Positions 21,586-33,689 of a DNA stretch of 64,000 bases are shown here, piece after piece (position 1 is the first letter of the stretch; each line of letters begins with the position of its first letter). The position numbers and the translations under genes were made by a program. The stretch covers positions 1,665,703 through 1,729,702 of the forward strand of contig LNAC01000102.1 of NCBI GenBank assembly GCA_002007465.1, written 5' to 3'. The notes under the pieces are model-generated. The model was not told the origin of the DNA. It ran no database searches and worked only from the letters and a program-made list of their open reading frames with translations. Source of the DNA: Ailurus styani (Eukaryota > Chordata > Mammalia > Carnivora > Ailuridae).

Positions 21586-24500
21586 TCTTAGTAGTATGTC
21601 TTGCGAAAGAATTCACCCATGAGATCATAAGAGGTCTAAAGCTGGAGTAGATTTAGGTTCAGTGCCACGATGGTCAAATTCAAGCTATTTAGTTATGAAA
21701 GATATAGTAGCTTATAATCAGTCTCTAGGGGTAACTAGTTCTTGAAATAGGCTGAGAACCAACATCATAGCAGAAATATCTCCAGTGGAGAGAGTAGATT
21801 TGGTGTTGCCTTTTTGAGGCCTCTCACACTGAGAAATGCCTACTGACAGATTTTTAATGTTTGTTCAGTTGAGGGCAGGGGACTAGTTCACTTATACTAG
21901 TTCGGTGTCAGTGAGCCTCCACAAGCAAAAGCACCTAGAAAAAAGGCTGCCTTTTTATTAAATGTTGGAGCAAAGTCTATACAGGTTTTTATTTTTCAAA
22001 GCTTCTACTTCTCATAGAATTTCTAATTCTGCTTTCAAATCAGAAGAGGAAAAAAAAAAACCTAGGAGGGAGAAGTAATTCAAAATAAAAAAAGAAGAGG
22101 ACAGAGCAGCATATTTTTTAAAACTTCAGATAAAAATTTTGTTTCAGGGAAGACTTTCAGAGGAAATAGGGGAAAAAATCTCCTTTTTAGAACAAAAGAA
22201 GAAGTAGCTTAAAATGCAATTTCAAAGAACTATCCAAGTTTTAAAGGTACCACAGAAATGAATTTTCAATTCCATTTTCAAATTAGCCAGGTATCCACTT
22301 TTATATGAGGTTATAGTTTTTGAGACTAAGAAGGTCCTTAATGCTGTTTAATCCAATTATTTTTCCTAAATTATTCAGAATACCTAGAGACTACTGATTT
22401 GATGAATTATTACAGGCTCCCCTCTAACTAGAGAAAAGGCTATCAGGAATAATGGATTATAATTGTGGAAATTGTTATTTTCTTCTGTAAGTAGAATTCC
22501 TACTCCTCCTCAGTATGTGAAAATCCATTTTGTTACTCAATATATCTCTTAATCCCCAAACAGTGATGATGGCATTTTGATTGCTCTATGGAAAAATTAT
22601 ATGTGCTAATTACGCACTATCACCAGCACACATTCTTTTTTTTTTTTTTTTCTGTAGGATTACTAGATTTGTGTCATTTTGTCCTTTTACTTTTGTCACC
22701 TGTGGCTGACTGGAATAAAAGTAGCAATCTGGTGTCTGGGAGAGATCACAACTATCTTTTATCTGGAGAGCCAATGTGTGACTGGCCTCTGATGACATTC
22801 TTCTAAACATCTCTCTGTGATGCCATGGGAAGTGCTTTGGAATTAGAGGGTAATTATTCCAAAAGGTGTGGACTGGCTGCATCCCCAAGAGGGGTGAGGT
22901 GGGACTGAAGAGGCTTTGTGCTTCAAACTAATGTTTGGGTTGGTTTTAGTCCCAGTGATTACATGTCCTAGTGATTTTTGAAAAAAAATTGGGGGGTAGA
23001 GAATAGAGTATCAGTGGAAGTAGCATTAAATTCAAATAGTTTCACAGTTTTAGTAGTCTATCTTATTAACATTGGGAATCTTTCCGTAAGATATATTTTG
23101 TAAAGTCACTGACTACGTGCAAACAACATCAAACAACCTTGTAGAACATGTGTTGGGCTTTGTGGGGTTGTGTTTACTGGCAGGACACCCAAGGAGGCAG
23201 GAGAGAGTGTTTTGTTCTTGGGCAGTGCCCAGAGATCTGGTAGGGCTGGGTGTCAGATTCCAGTGAGGAGGGATTCTAACTCTTGGGCTGGGGAACTTTT
23301 TAGCTGCGTGATTATGGAACCACTGGTTGTCTTCTGATTGCTCGAGAGCTAGGATAGAATCCTGAAAGATTGTAGGAAATTCTTGGCTCACCCTAATCTG
23401 CCAGTTTAGCATTCATGGTTAGGGGAGCCCCCAATATTCCTCTGATGTAATTCGGGTGTTGGGGTCAATCTTTGCAGTTGTGCATGTATGACATTGTAAA
23501 CTAGTAGCATGATTTATTACCTCGGCTTTCAAGGATGAAGAAGGGGATTATCATACTCACTGTGGTGTGATCAGGAGACTGTGCTCCTAGCTTTGAAGTT
23601 GATAAGGACTGATTTCCATAGCTTCACTCGGGGCTGAGTTCTAAGAAAATTTGTAGGGGAGTAACGGTTTTTTGGAAGGCCAACTGGCAAGGGATCAGTC
23701 TCCCATGAATTAACCCTTACTTCTTATAGAACTTCAAAGACAGAGAAAAACTTCGGATGTTTGAACAAAAAGATCAATTTGTCTTAAAGGGGTAAGATAT
23801 TTAATGGCTTCACAATATTCCTAGAGGCAGCCAAAGTTGGAATCAATGAAGTCTCTGTCTCCCCGCTACTCCCAGCATTTGCAAAAATCCTGAGATGAGT
23901 TTTAAATATTCACAGGCCATAGAGTTTAGGGAAGAAGGTATGAACCATGATTTGTGTTACCCATATCATCTCTTGCTTAGTGGTGCACTTTTCTTCTTTT
24001 TCTCTGTCTCTCTTCCTCTCTTAGTTTATTGTTTTCTCTGTGTCTCATTCTCATCTATGTTCTTTTCCATTTTTCTCTCAGCTTCTTCCAGTCTCTGTAC
24101 ATTTATTGCTCATTTTCATACTAGTCACACAGAATAATGAAATTAAATTACTTTTCTTTGTAAAGCTGGGGCGTTCTTGTACTTAAGAGTGTGCTATCAT
24201 TCAGATTGTTTAGAGAACTTATCAATATTGCATTTTTGGAGACTCTGGGGTGTACCTTGTCATTACTGTCCCCACTGTTATCTCTCTCTCTCTCTCTCTC
24301 TCTCTTTTTTAGTAACTATTTTTATATTGTTAGGTAATTCTAACTCATTCAGATTTTAAAAAAATATCTTCTTACATTGCCTTTTGCTTTTCTTGCGAAC
24401 AACTGCAGTTGGCTGCCCATTAGGTTAAGTTAGAGAGAAAACAAATGACTTGGGATTGTTGGTAATTAATCAGACAATGAATGAAAATAAGCAATGACTC

Positions 24501-25379
24501 TAGTTTCCCTTTGTAGAAGGTGAGTGATGGTGAGCAATTCAAGTCCTGTGGTGGTCATAGGTGCTTATATCAGCAAGAAGATGCTACACTTAGAGCACCA
24601 GGATGCACTGAAACTGCAAACTGAGTCTGTCTAACCAGATGATGTCTGGTTATTTAAGCTGTTGAATCCTGTTAGAGAAGAAATTTCTGATTGCCTCTGA
24701 ACTGTGCCACTGTGATGTTTATTGAAATGTGGTGGTGAAATAGTGACAGGTTTTTTTTTCTTTTTTATTACTTATCACAATTCCTTGTTTCTTGAATCCA
24801 AGAAAATGTAATAATATTGATCGTGTGAGAACTTAGACTAAGCTCACTGTGAGGAAGTAGATTTTCCCCTCTCCCTCTGATGCCCTTCAGGCAAATGACA
24901 GTGGGAATATCATTCATGTTAAAAGCTGATATCTGCTAGGAGAATTAGTCAGCATATCCTAGATTTATTTCCAGTCTCAGTGTCCTATGAATGTAAAATG
25001 AGAGAAGCCTCTACATAATCAATGCACTTTAGTGCTGGGGTGACTGAGATCTTTACTCTGCCCAGGGTAAGAATGACCTGAATGGACTGGAAGAAGGCCC
25101 ATGTTGTTGAGAGCAATCCTTTAAGTCTCTGATTTGGCTAAGATTCCATCCAACTAGTAGTTAGCTCAAATAAAACATCAGCAGAACGCACTTAATGAAA
25201 ATGTTTTCCCTGAGATTTTTCAGTGCTCTCAACATTCTTCACCAGAAAATGAATATGACAGATGGCAGACATGAAACTAGCCCTAGCAGCCTCTGAGCTT
25301 CACATAATGTTTGATTTTTAACATAATTATAGGCTCAAAGAATGTTAAAATATTTTCTTTGATTTAAAGGTATGATGGA
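21586..25379. other. Repeat-poor stretch, no gene seen
   Basis: Nearly 4 kb without a recognisable SINE or LINE. It includes a poly(T) run at about 22626-22642 and a (TC)12 microsatellite at 24281-24304. At about 23100-23850 the minus strand is GC-richer, with a 99-codon frame (23113-23412) of no recognisable family; it could be an old LTR-type repeat. No splice-site-bounded exon could be identified by eye. Confidence 0.4.
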
Positions 25380-25450
25380 GTCCTTTATTCATTCAAAAAT
25401 ACTTACGGCATGCCTACTGTATTCTAGGCCTATGCTAAACCCTCAACGTG
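25380..25450 (-). repeat. L2 3'-end fragment
   Basis: 'ttattcattcaaaaatactt' followed by 'ggcatgcctactgtattcta' is the minus-strand terminal pattern of L2. Confidence 0.65.
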
Positions 25451-25814
25451 ATGGTTGATCTTTCTTATGACTCATCTTTTATAATACAATTTCACATTCC
25501 AAAAATTACCCTGGGACACAAAATGAGCCTGTGAGTGTTAAAATGGAGGGAGGGAGAATGGTTAGAGGTGTTTCCAGACTTTGATTCCTCAGAGTAAGCA
25601 ATTCTCTAGCAGAGGCACATATTGTCACTAAGAGGTGAAGCTGGAGGTCTGAAATGATTTTTAACTGGAGAGGATAATGAAAGATAATGGAACCAGTTTG
25701 AGACGTAAAATATCTATGTTATCTGAGTATTAGCCTGACTATCTGATAAGCAATTGGACGGTGGATTTCCTAATCACCAAGGGACAGCTACAAGAGCAAA
25801 GGTAAGGTAAGTAA
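25451..25814. other. Single-copy sequence
   Basis: Nothing recognised. Confidence 0.4.
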
Positions 25815-25910
25815 GAGGCAAGTGGTATTGATTGAGCACCTTTTTAAGTGCTTCTTCTTATTTAATCTGCCTAAGAAAACTATGTGTCCTATTATGTAAT
25901 TTTTTAAAAA
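25815..25910 (-). repeat. MIR/L2-type fragment
   Basis: 'attgagcacctttttaagtg' and 'cttatttaatctgcctaag' resemble a reversed MIR 3' part. A SINE interrupts the neighbourhood immediately to the right. Confidence 0.5.
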
Positions 25911-26085
25911 AGACTTTATTTGTGTATTAGAGAGAGAGCATGAGCAGGGAGACGGGCAGGGGTAGAGGGAGAAGCAGGCTCCCCACTGAACACAGAGCCC
26001 AATAAGGGGTTTGATCCCGGGACCCTGAGATCATGACCTCTTGCCGAAGGCAGACATTTAATCCACTGAGCCACCCAGGCACCCC
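25911..26085 (-). mobile_element. CAN SINE, older copy
   Basis: Minus-strand copy with 'agcatgagcaggga' in the purine tract, an older variant. Imperfect target duplication taattttttaaaa / taattgttaaaa flanks it. Confidence 0.92.
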
Positions 26086-26097
26086 TAATTGTTAAAA

Positions 26098-26205
26098 GTG
26101 ATAATTTCTGAGTGTTCCTACGAACACTAAATGAGACAGGAAAATTGCTTAGAGCAATTCCTGGCATAAAGTAAGAACTCAGTATAGGATATAGTTATTA
26201 TGTGA
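26098..26205 (+). repeat. MIR 3' fragment
   Basis: 'cactaaatgagacaggaaaa', 'ttagagcaattcctggcata' and 'aagtaagaactcagtata' follow the 3' half of MIR on the plus strand. Confidence 0.75.
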
Positions 26206-26736
26206 AGCAACATATTCTGGGCTGGGGGTGAGGGGAAGCAGTGTAGTAGCAAGAAGATGAAGAGAGAAAAAGAAAGACAAGACCAAACTGCATTATGAGG
26301 GTGAAGAGTAAGGGAGAGAATTCTGTTCGACTCTGCTGTACCTTATACCTAATACCATCCTTAGGAAAAGAAGGTGTAAAGGATTAAAAATTAAGGCTTT
26401 CCTCTTTTCATTTGTCTGCCTGTCTTGAACCCAAGTTTCAGGTCCTGGTACAACCTGCTGGCTTTCCAGAACATGTCACGATCTATCCATATCGCTCTCT
26501 CCTCAGCTATCCTCAGTTCATGTTTTTAAGGCTACGGTTCCTAACTCCAGAAACACTCTTGCCTTTACTCCATTCTTATAGTCATAAACTCGCCCCTATT
26601 AATTTGAGACTTGGATTTATAAGTTATTTTGTCAGTGAATTAACATTATTGTGTATTTTCTTTCAAGAAATACATGTACATTTTATAAGGTGACTTATGG
26701 AGGCCAAACCTTAAATCAAAGAAGTGACCTTAAGAA
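26206..26736. other. Single-copy sequence
   Basis: A 93-codon plus-strand frame (26412-26693) has no recognisable motif and is not called as a gene. Confidence 0.4.
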
Positions 26737-26782
26737 TTACTGTTTTAACTTTTTTTTTTTTTTTTTTTTACTGTTTTAACTT
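26737..26782 (-). repeat. Poly(T) run flanked by a 15-bp direct repeat
   Basis: The word ttactgttttaactt occurs at 26737-26751 and again at 26768-26782, with only about 16 T between. This is what a retrotransposition with just a poly(A) tail (minus strand) and target-site duplication would leave. Confidence 0.8.
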
Positions 26783-29079
26783 CTATGCCAGGATGGTGTT
26801 AGAGACAAACTGGGGGAAGGTAGCCTTTCCCAGTGTTTTTCCAATTGAGTGTCCTATCTTCTGGGACCCCTCCCCCTCAATACCTTTAAATAGGTGAAAT
26901 GTCAAATGCATTTAAAGGCAGTCTGGTTCATTTCTGAGGTTGTCCTACTTTGATGTTTGGGAGGGGGAAACCAGAGAAATTCTAGTGTTTAACATTTATT
27001 CACTTCTTCACATTTTTCATAGATTGTGCTCTGTTTCCAGTTGTTCTGTAGCTTTCTTATGGAAGGAACTGAATTAGCTAACTGTCACTGCTTTAGGGGG
27101 ATTGAATTTATAATAGGTTGTATTTTAGTGAACTTTTATAACTGGATGAATTATTTTTTATCCCCCAAAGGCTCTCTTTATTAAATGGCCACTAGACACA
27201 TCCATAATGCTAATACTTTTTTGAATTAGTCTTTTTGGATGAGTGCTTTCCCTGTGGCTCAAGGCTTTGGATCTATCTCCCAGTGTTCAGCTATAGAATA
27301 AAGTCTAGGTAAGTTTTTGCAATGCTTTAGTTTTACATTAGTGCACTTAAGTCATATTCCTACCTGCAGTTTAAGGAGTTACACTAAAGAAATTGCAAAT
27401 ATGTACACCATTCAACACTTTCTGATTTATGTGGCTTCATGCTTTGAAGTTTCCCAGAATTCTTGTCAACTTATTTGGTGAAGAGAAGTGTTGGTCTGGT
27501 CTAAAATATGCTTCTTTATTATCTCACTTGGGCAAATAGAGATTTCACTCCTTTCCATATCTTTTGTTCCTGCCCACTGTACAGCTATTTAAAAGTAACC
27601 TCCTTATCTATTCTATCCAGAATTAAGACTGAGAATATCACTTCTGTTTTTATCCACAAAATGTGTGACAAACTAAAATTATATCCTTGCAGTCATTAAA
27701 ATATTTTTGACTAACCCATTAGGAATTTGTAAAATAAGGTGTCAATTTTTATCACATGTATTTTCTGTGAAAGCAAAAGCAGCTCCTTGTACTTGACCTG
27801 ATAGAGAACTACCCAGTAAGAATATTCTTAAAGACTAAGTCTATGATTTCTAGAAGGTATTTTCTAAATCTCATGGAGGAGTGAGCAATCCAGAAAATGT
27901 TGCTGGGAAATGCTTTGCTTTATTCTGAGATTTTCTAGGAGTTTGTACACAAATTTGTCATAAGAGAACTCTGTTTTTCCCAGATTTGGAATAATTCTTA
28001 GCAGCTTCTGTAAAGAAAATCATCTCAGTAACAGTGGACCATGGTGGAATTTTCCTGAGGGCCAAAATGAAATATATAAAATAGAAACAATACTTGTGAG
28101 TTCTTGGTAATATTTTACATAGGTGAATTTCCTTCTCCTTATATTGACTGAGAAGTCTTTTCTTAGGCAATTTTCAAGTTAAGGTTTTATTATCGCTCCC
28201 CTCAGAGAGAGCTAGCTCAACTTTTCTATTCTCCACCCAGCCCCTTTAAAAATGGGTGAAGTTGCACCTCTACTCTGACAACCGCAGGATAGTAGGGCTT
28301 GAGGATAAAATACATTGGTGGAATGACGAAAGCTATCTCCAAACTTTCTTAGACTGCTAATGCATTAAAGAACTATTTTTAGAATCTATTGAAAGACACC
28401 AATCAAAATCCTTTTTTTGATATTAAGATCATAAAAAGGGAAAGAAAATGTTGCAGAGTTGAATTTGTGCAATAGAAGCAATGATTAGAACATACACACA
28501 TTTTACTTAGATGACAAACACATTTTTCAACCTTTGTTGAGGTTGTCATACTGATGAAAATACAGTTTAAACTGCCTTTTTTTTTTTTTTTTTAAATCTT
28601 TTGCACCCTTGCAATTTAGCTCCTGGTGACTTGGTTGAAACGTAGGTCCCCACAGGGCTGCTGGCCAGACTTTTCAAGATAGCCATCAGCAAGAGGGTTC
28701 ATCGACTCCTTGCTTTGATAGACATTTTGAATGTTGTTAAGTAATATCAAGGCAAGGGATAGCAATATCCTACCCCCACCCAGGGACATCCCCTCTAGGA
28801 GCTTGACTGACACACACACACTGCCCTTCACATCTACAGTACATGGAAATATTTCTTTTGGGAGGTTACCAGCCAGGAAAACTTTGTTTTCAATTTATAG
28901 CACCCTAGGCTCTGTCAGTGCAATTCGGGGGTCTGACTTGTAGCTTTACATGGTAACAAGTCAGATAATATATGAAAAACTAGAACACTCTTCACCTCAC
29001 TAGTGTATTATCGTTGTAAATGCTTATAATAGTTTAATTAGCCAATTATCTCTCCCTAAGTACTTGTATGGGTCTGAAA
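26783..29079. other. AT-rich single-copy sequence
   Basis: No gene supported. A poly(T) run lies at about 28576-28593. Frames of 63-71 codons are unremarkable. Confidence 0.4.
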
Positions 29080-29265
29080 CTGCTAAGCCTTTCACGTATT
29101 TAACTTCACTTATTACTTAGGACACTACGCAAGTATTTTTACATGCATGGATGGAATTGGAACATTCAGAGATGTTAACTTGCCTCCCTGAGATCACATA
29201 GAAGGTAAATTAGCAGGGCCATATTTTTCTGACTGTAAAGTTTGTGCTCTAACCCAGTTTATTCC
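29080..29265 (-). repeat. MIR SINE fragment
   Basis: Degraded reverse MIR: 'aacattcagagatgttaact', 'cctgagatcacatagaaggt' and 'tgtaaagtttgtgctctaac'. Confidence 0.7.
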
Positions 29266-30074
29266 CACATTTACTTCAGGGCTCCAGCTGCCTCAGCAAT
29301 ACCCCCCCCACCCCTGCCCCGCCAACTGCTATCCTTGAGGGTGAGAGACCTGAGAGGTTTAGTAGTGGCAATATGTTGGCTGGGAAACTTGGCTGTGACC
29401 TAATATGTATGTTGCTCCCCTAAGCAGTGCCATTGTAGTTGCTTCTTATAACCAGTTTATTTTCCTGCTTTCATACTCATGCGTATGCAAGATTGATGTC
29501 ATTGTTAAGCTTGGAGAAAAAACCTAGGATTTCTGAATTTCTAACTGCCCTCTAGCTACTTCCCCTCTGGCACTTCTTCCTGCTCTTTCTCTCCAAAATT
29601 TTTATACATTCTTCTTCATCCATTAGAACTATTACGTTTATGGTATATTCATTCCACCAAAGAGTTAGGAGGGAGCTGCTTGAATCAATTGATTTTAAGT
29701 TGTAACTGTCTGATATCTCATACCTATTAGGGATATTTATTGAACAAGTTAATTTCTGTATGTTGTAAATTCAGGCAATATGGGGGTGACAGTTTGGGAC
29801 TGAGTACTCAGCATTCTGCATATTATGGGGTTTAGGGACAGGTAGGAGAAATAAATCTTAGTAGACCTGGGTAAATCTTTGAACAGTAGGTGACACTCAG
29901 ATGGAGAACTGATGAGATTAGATACTCCTTTAGGTATTTAGAAGGGCTCAGAGCAGCTTTAGGCCTGTCTAATTTTCCTCTTTCCCTCCAACAACTAACC
30001 TCTGAAATACTTTCTGAGAGTGCATGCAAGTATTAATAATTTACAGTCATTAAAGTAATAAATTATGCCTGGTT
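29266..30074. other. Single-copy sequence
   Basis: No gene or repeat recognised. A C-rich run occurs at about 29304-29313. Confidence 0.4.
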
Positions 30075-30142
30075 GCATTGCAGCACAAAACCAGTCATGC
30101 CCATTTTAGCATTGCAGCACAAAACCAGTCATGCCCATTTTA
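30075..30142 (+). repeat. Perfect 34-bp tandem duplication
   Basis: The unit that begins gcattgcagcacaaaacc occupies 30075-30108 and is repeated without change at 30109-30142. The unit is not part of a recognised repeat. Confidence 0.95.
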
Positions 30143-30334
30143 AAGAACTGTTTTAATTTACCTGCCTGGAAGATCACTCTGATGGTAGCTCCACACCCTC
30201 TCCCAGGATGCTTAGGCTTCACGTCTTACAAAGTATACAAAGTAGTTATTTGCTTGGAATCTTAAGTCAGAGAGGAAATAACACCTCAAGGTCATCATTA
30301 AATCATGCTTAGCTACTGGGGAATCATAGAGGCA

Positions 30335-30530
30335 TTTTGGTAGAGTTATAGGAGCATGGGCTTTGAAGACAGCCAGAACTGGATTTAATCCTTGTTTTGC
30401 CACTTATTAGGCAATGTATATCCTGAACACATTTCTTAAACTTATTTTTCTCTCTCATGGAGATAATATACTATTGTCAGGAACAAGTGTGAGAGTTTAA
30501 ATAGCACAATAAATGTTAATTCCCCTTCAG
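30335..30530 (+). repeat. MIR SINE, near full length
   Basis: Recognisable from 'gagcatgggctttgaagaca' through 'ttgttttgccacttattagg' to 'agcacaataaatgttaattc'. Confidence 0.85.
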
Positions 30531-30597
30531 TCTGTTTATACCCACGGCTGTGGGGCTGCTCAGAACTGGCTGTTGCTTACACAGAAACTGCTTATGC

Positions 30598-30690
30598 ATT
30601 CATTCATTTATTCACTCATTCATTCATTTGTTCATTTAAAAAAATGTTTGAGTACTGAGTGCCAAGTAGAGAATTAAGAGCCTTAATGGA
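30598..30690. repeat. (CATT)n run with L2-like end
   Basis: ATTCATTCATTT-type repeats followed by 'tgtttgagtactgagtgcca', which resembles a minus-strand L2 terminus. Confidence 0.55.
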
Positions 30691-31086
30691 ATCCATGGCT
30701 AATTCTATTTCAGTATTGCTTCTTATTCACTGGCATTTTCCCTGTACTTCTTGTATAGTAAATAACTAGCTGATCTGGCATTGAGTTTGAATGTTCTCTG
30801 TAAGAAAGTTTTTCTTTCCTGTGGAAAGCAAATCCTGTCTTCAGGCTTATTGATGAGATAATAAATAAGGGAGGCCTTTCCTTAACTAAGAAATGGTTGC
30901 ATATGTTCTCTTCCTCACCAAAAACTTCAGAGCAGAATTTTCCTGTCTTGTAAGCATGTGATAATTATTCACCTAATTTTTTCGTGGATGTATTTTAGGG
31001 AGAGCAGGAGACTTTGGCAATGAAGACCCCAAGTCATGATCCCCTGATCTGTTCTTCCACAATCCTTGGTTGATTTTCTAATTGCA
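30691..31086. other. Single-copy sequence
   Basis: Nothing recognised. Confidence 0.4.
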
Positions 31087-31093
31087 GAGAGCC

Positions 31094-31286
31094 TTTTTTT
31101 TTTTTTTTTTAAGATTTTATTTATTTATTTTAGATAGAGAGTGAGAGAGAGGGCATGAGTTGGGGCAGAGGGAGAGGGAGAAGCAGGCTCCCTGCTGAGC
31201 AAGGAGCCCAGTTGCAGAACCCTGGGATCATGACCTGAGCAGAAGTCAGACACTTAAAGGACTGAGCCACCCAGGCATCCATCCCT
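31094..31286 (-). mobile_element. CAN SINE
   Basis: Long poly(T) at left, 'ggatcatgacctgagcagaa' in the body and a head ending 'actgagccacccaggcatcc'. A short duplication, gagagcc, is seen at 31087-31093 and 31287-31293. About 15 bases are missing between 'aaggagcccagttgca' and 'gaaccctggg'. Confidence 0.94.
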
Positions 31287-31293
31287 GAGAGCC

Positions 31294-31809
31294 ATTTTCT
31301 TAATGGAATAAACTGAGATTCAGGGAAGTTAGTTGGCATTAAGCGTGAAACTATCCGGTCAGGGTAGAATCAGATTAGCAGTATCTATTTAACTGAAAGT
31401 TGGGAACTACTCCTTGTGTTTTAAGTATAATTAAGTCAGAACTATTTTGGTACTTCCAGGATGCATGCATATTTGTATGTAGATCACAAATGATTATCTG
31501 TAAAACTCCATAATATGTCTCACTCTTCATTCCTCATCCTGCACCACCCCCATGAAAAACATACAGCCCCAGACCCGCGGATAAAGAAATCATTTACATT
31601 AAAAAAAGAATTGTTGACAGTTTATCATCCAGGCTGATTACACAACTGGATAACACAATAAGTAATTGAAAGGGCTGGAGGGATTAAGTGGTTGGGGGTG
31701 GGGGAGAAATCTATAATTACTTGGGGGGAAAATGGAGCTCACAGCAATGTGGGTTTCCTAAAGCTTGTAGAGGGTATCTCCATGCCTGTGGGTATAGATC
31801 AACAATTAA
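31294..31809. other. Single-copy sequence
   Basis: Nothing recognised; a G-rich run is at 31691-31705. Confidence 0.4.
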
Positions 31810-31822
31810 TCAAAGTTTATTT

Positions 31823-32030
31823 ATTTATTTATTTATTTTTAAGGATTTAATTTATTTATTTGACAGAGAGAGAGAGAGATCACAAGTAGGCAGAGAGGCA
31901 GACAGAGAGAGAGGAGGAAGCGGGCTTCCCGCTGAGCAGAGAGCCCAATGCGGGGCTCGATCCCAGGACCCTGAGATCATGACCAGAGCTGAAGGCAAAG
32001 GTTTAACCCACTGAGCCACCCAGGCGCACC
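31823..32030 (-). mobile_element. CAN SINE, young copy
   Basis: Perfect 13-bp target duplication tcaaagtttattt at 31810-31822 and 32031-32043. The A-tail side is expanded as (TTTA)n. Both frames longer than 60 codons here are products of the repeat. Confidence 0.97.
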
Positions 32031-32114
32031 TCAAAGTTTATTTTTGAAGTAAGAAACAGTAACAAACAAAGGCAGAATTGTCTTGTAGAGCTCTGAGACT
32101 GCAAACTGAGATCC

Positions 32115-32270
32115 TCAGGGTTCATGCACCTCACAATTATTTGTTGAGCACCTACTTTTTCCTAGCCAATACTAAGTCTTGGTGGTACAAAAATAATTGG
32201 ACACAAATTCTCTCCTAGAAGGATTCACAATGGTATGTTAGCAAAGAGATCAAGATAGATAAGCATTGGA
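32115..32270 (-). repeat. L2 3' fragment
   Basis: 'atttgttgagcacctacttt', 'tcttggtggtacaaaaataa' and 'ctcctagaaggattcacaat' follow the minus-strand L2 3' order. Confidence 0.75.
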
Positions 32271-32287
32271 TTAGGACAAGTACTCTT

Positions 32288-32482
32288 TTTTTTTTTTTAA
32301 AGACTTTATTTGTCAGAGAGAGAGGGAGAGAGCACAAGCTGGCAGAGTGGCAGGCAGAGGCAGAGAGAGAAGCAGGCTCCTCGCTGAGCAAGGAGCCTGA
32401 TGCGGGACTCAATCCCAGGATGCTGGGATCATGACCTGAGCCAAAGGCAGCTGCTTAACCGACTGAGACACCCAGGCATCCC
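32288..32482 (-). mobile_element. CAN SINE
   Basis: Perfect 16-bp target duplication taggacaagtactctt at 32272-32287 and 32483-32498. The insertion lies at the edge of an L2 fragment. Confidence 0.97.
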
Positions 32483-32619
32483 TAGGACAAGTACTCTTAA
32501 GTTAATTATTGTAGAAGATATTGAAGAAACAGCAGATTCTGTGCTCAGATTTTCTCCATTAGCTGAGAAGATCTTGAACTAAATTGAACTAATTTGAACT
32601 AAATCAAAAATCTGTATTG

Positions 32620-33449
32620 TGGTTGTCCCAGGATAAAAGTGGGGAAGGGTAGTCTAGCCAGAGGAAAGAGCATGTGCAGAGAGTTATGAGAGATTCTGTG
32701 CAGGAAATAGCAAGTAGTTGAGCCTGGTGGAACTCAGGGGTACTCAGAGCATTGGGTAGATGCAGGGTGAGGCTGGAGGATTAGGCTCTAAGACAGGCAC
32801 ATAGTTTCAGGATCCTTATTCAAAAGTGAACAGAGCTTTGCATTCCTCAAATACAGAATGTTCATTAACAAACAACTTGTGATTTCAGATTTTTCCCTAA
32901 GCAAAATAATTTGAAAGTACAGATATTACACTAATTCTGTTTAGCTGCAAGAGATCTTTTTCTGTCTGTTTTAAATTCACTTGAATTGAATCCAATTATA
33001 ATTTGCAGTGCAACCTCAAAGAATTTTGAAAAACGTTTAACTAGGAATAAAAATAAGAAAAATGTTCTACTGCCTTGGACTTGATAATCTGTAGGAATAG
33101 GCAAAAGCAAACTCTAATCCAAGAAAGGCTGGGAAAAGTGCCATTGAGGATGCTAATAGATCACAGAGCAGAAGGCAGGACTAACCTGCCACATGAGTGG
33201 GGGTGAGTGCGGTCTTGGAGGACAGGAGCTCAGAGTTTTGAAACCTGAGGAGGGTTTCAAGAGGCATATAGGTGATAGAATAGGAGAAATCATCTGGGCT
33301 AATAGATGCTCATGAGCAAAGCTAGGATGAATGTGGAAAAATGTAGTGTAGATTCAGATATGTGGAGTAGTATGGTGGCTCTGGACAGGAAGTAGGTGTT
33401 GGGGTCGTGGGAGATAAGTGAGAAATTTGAGGAGTCATATATTCTAATG
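32620..33449 (-). repeat. Probable old L2 remnants
   Basis: Phrases such as 'gtctagccagaggaaagagc', 'atgtgcagagagttatgaga' and later 'tggacaggaagtaggtgtt' resemble the minus-strand L2 body. Divergence is high and boundaries are uncertain. Confidence 0.45.
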
Positions 33450-33610
33450 TATAGTTCATTCATTCAACTCATTCATTCATTTACAGATACTTACTGAGCT
33501 TGCAGGTTGTTTGGGGCATTCTAAACTTAGATGCAAAGGAGCTAAAAAAGACCTACTCCCTGCCCTCTAAAAGCAGTAACAGTGGGAAGACACAGAAAGT
33601 TTCTGAGCAG
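33450..33610 (-). repeat. L2 3' fragment
   Basis: 'cattcatttacagatactta' followed by 'aaagacctactccctgccct' is the minus-strand L2 terminus. Confidence 0.7.
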
Positions 33611-33689
33611 GACACAGTATAATCCCTTCAGCTCCTCCTCCTAGTTGAAGTCATCCATGGTCCTCTCCCAATGACTCTGTCAACATTTT

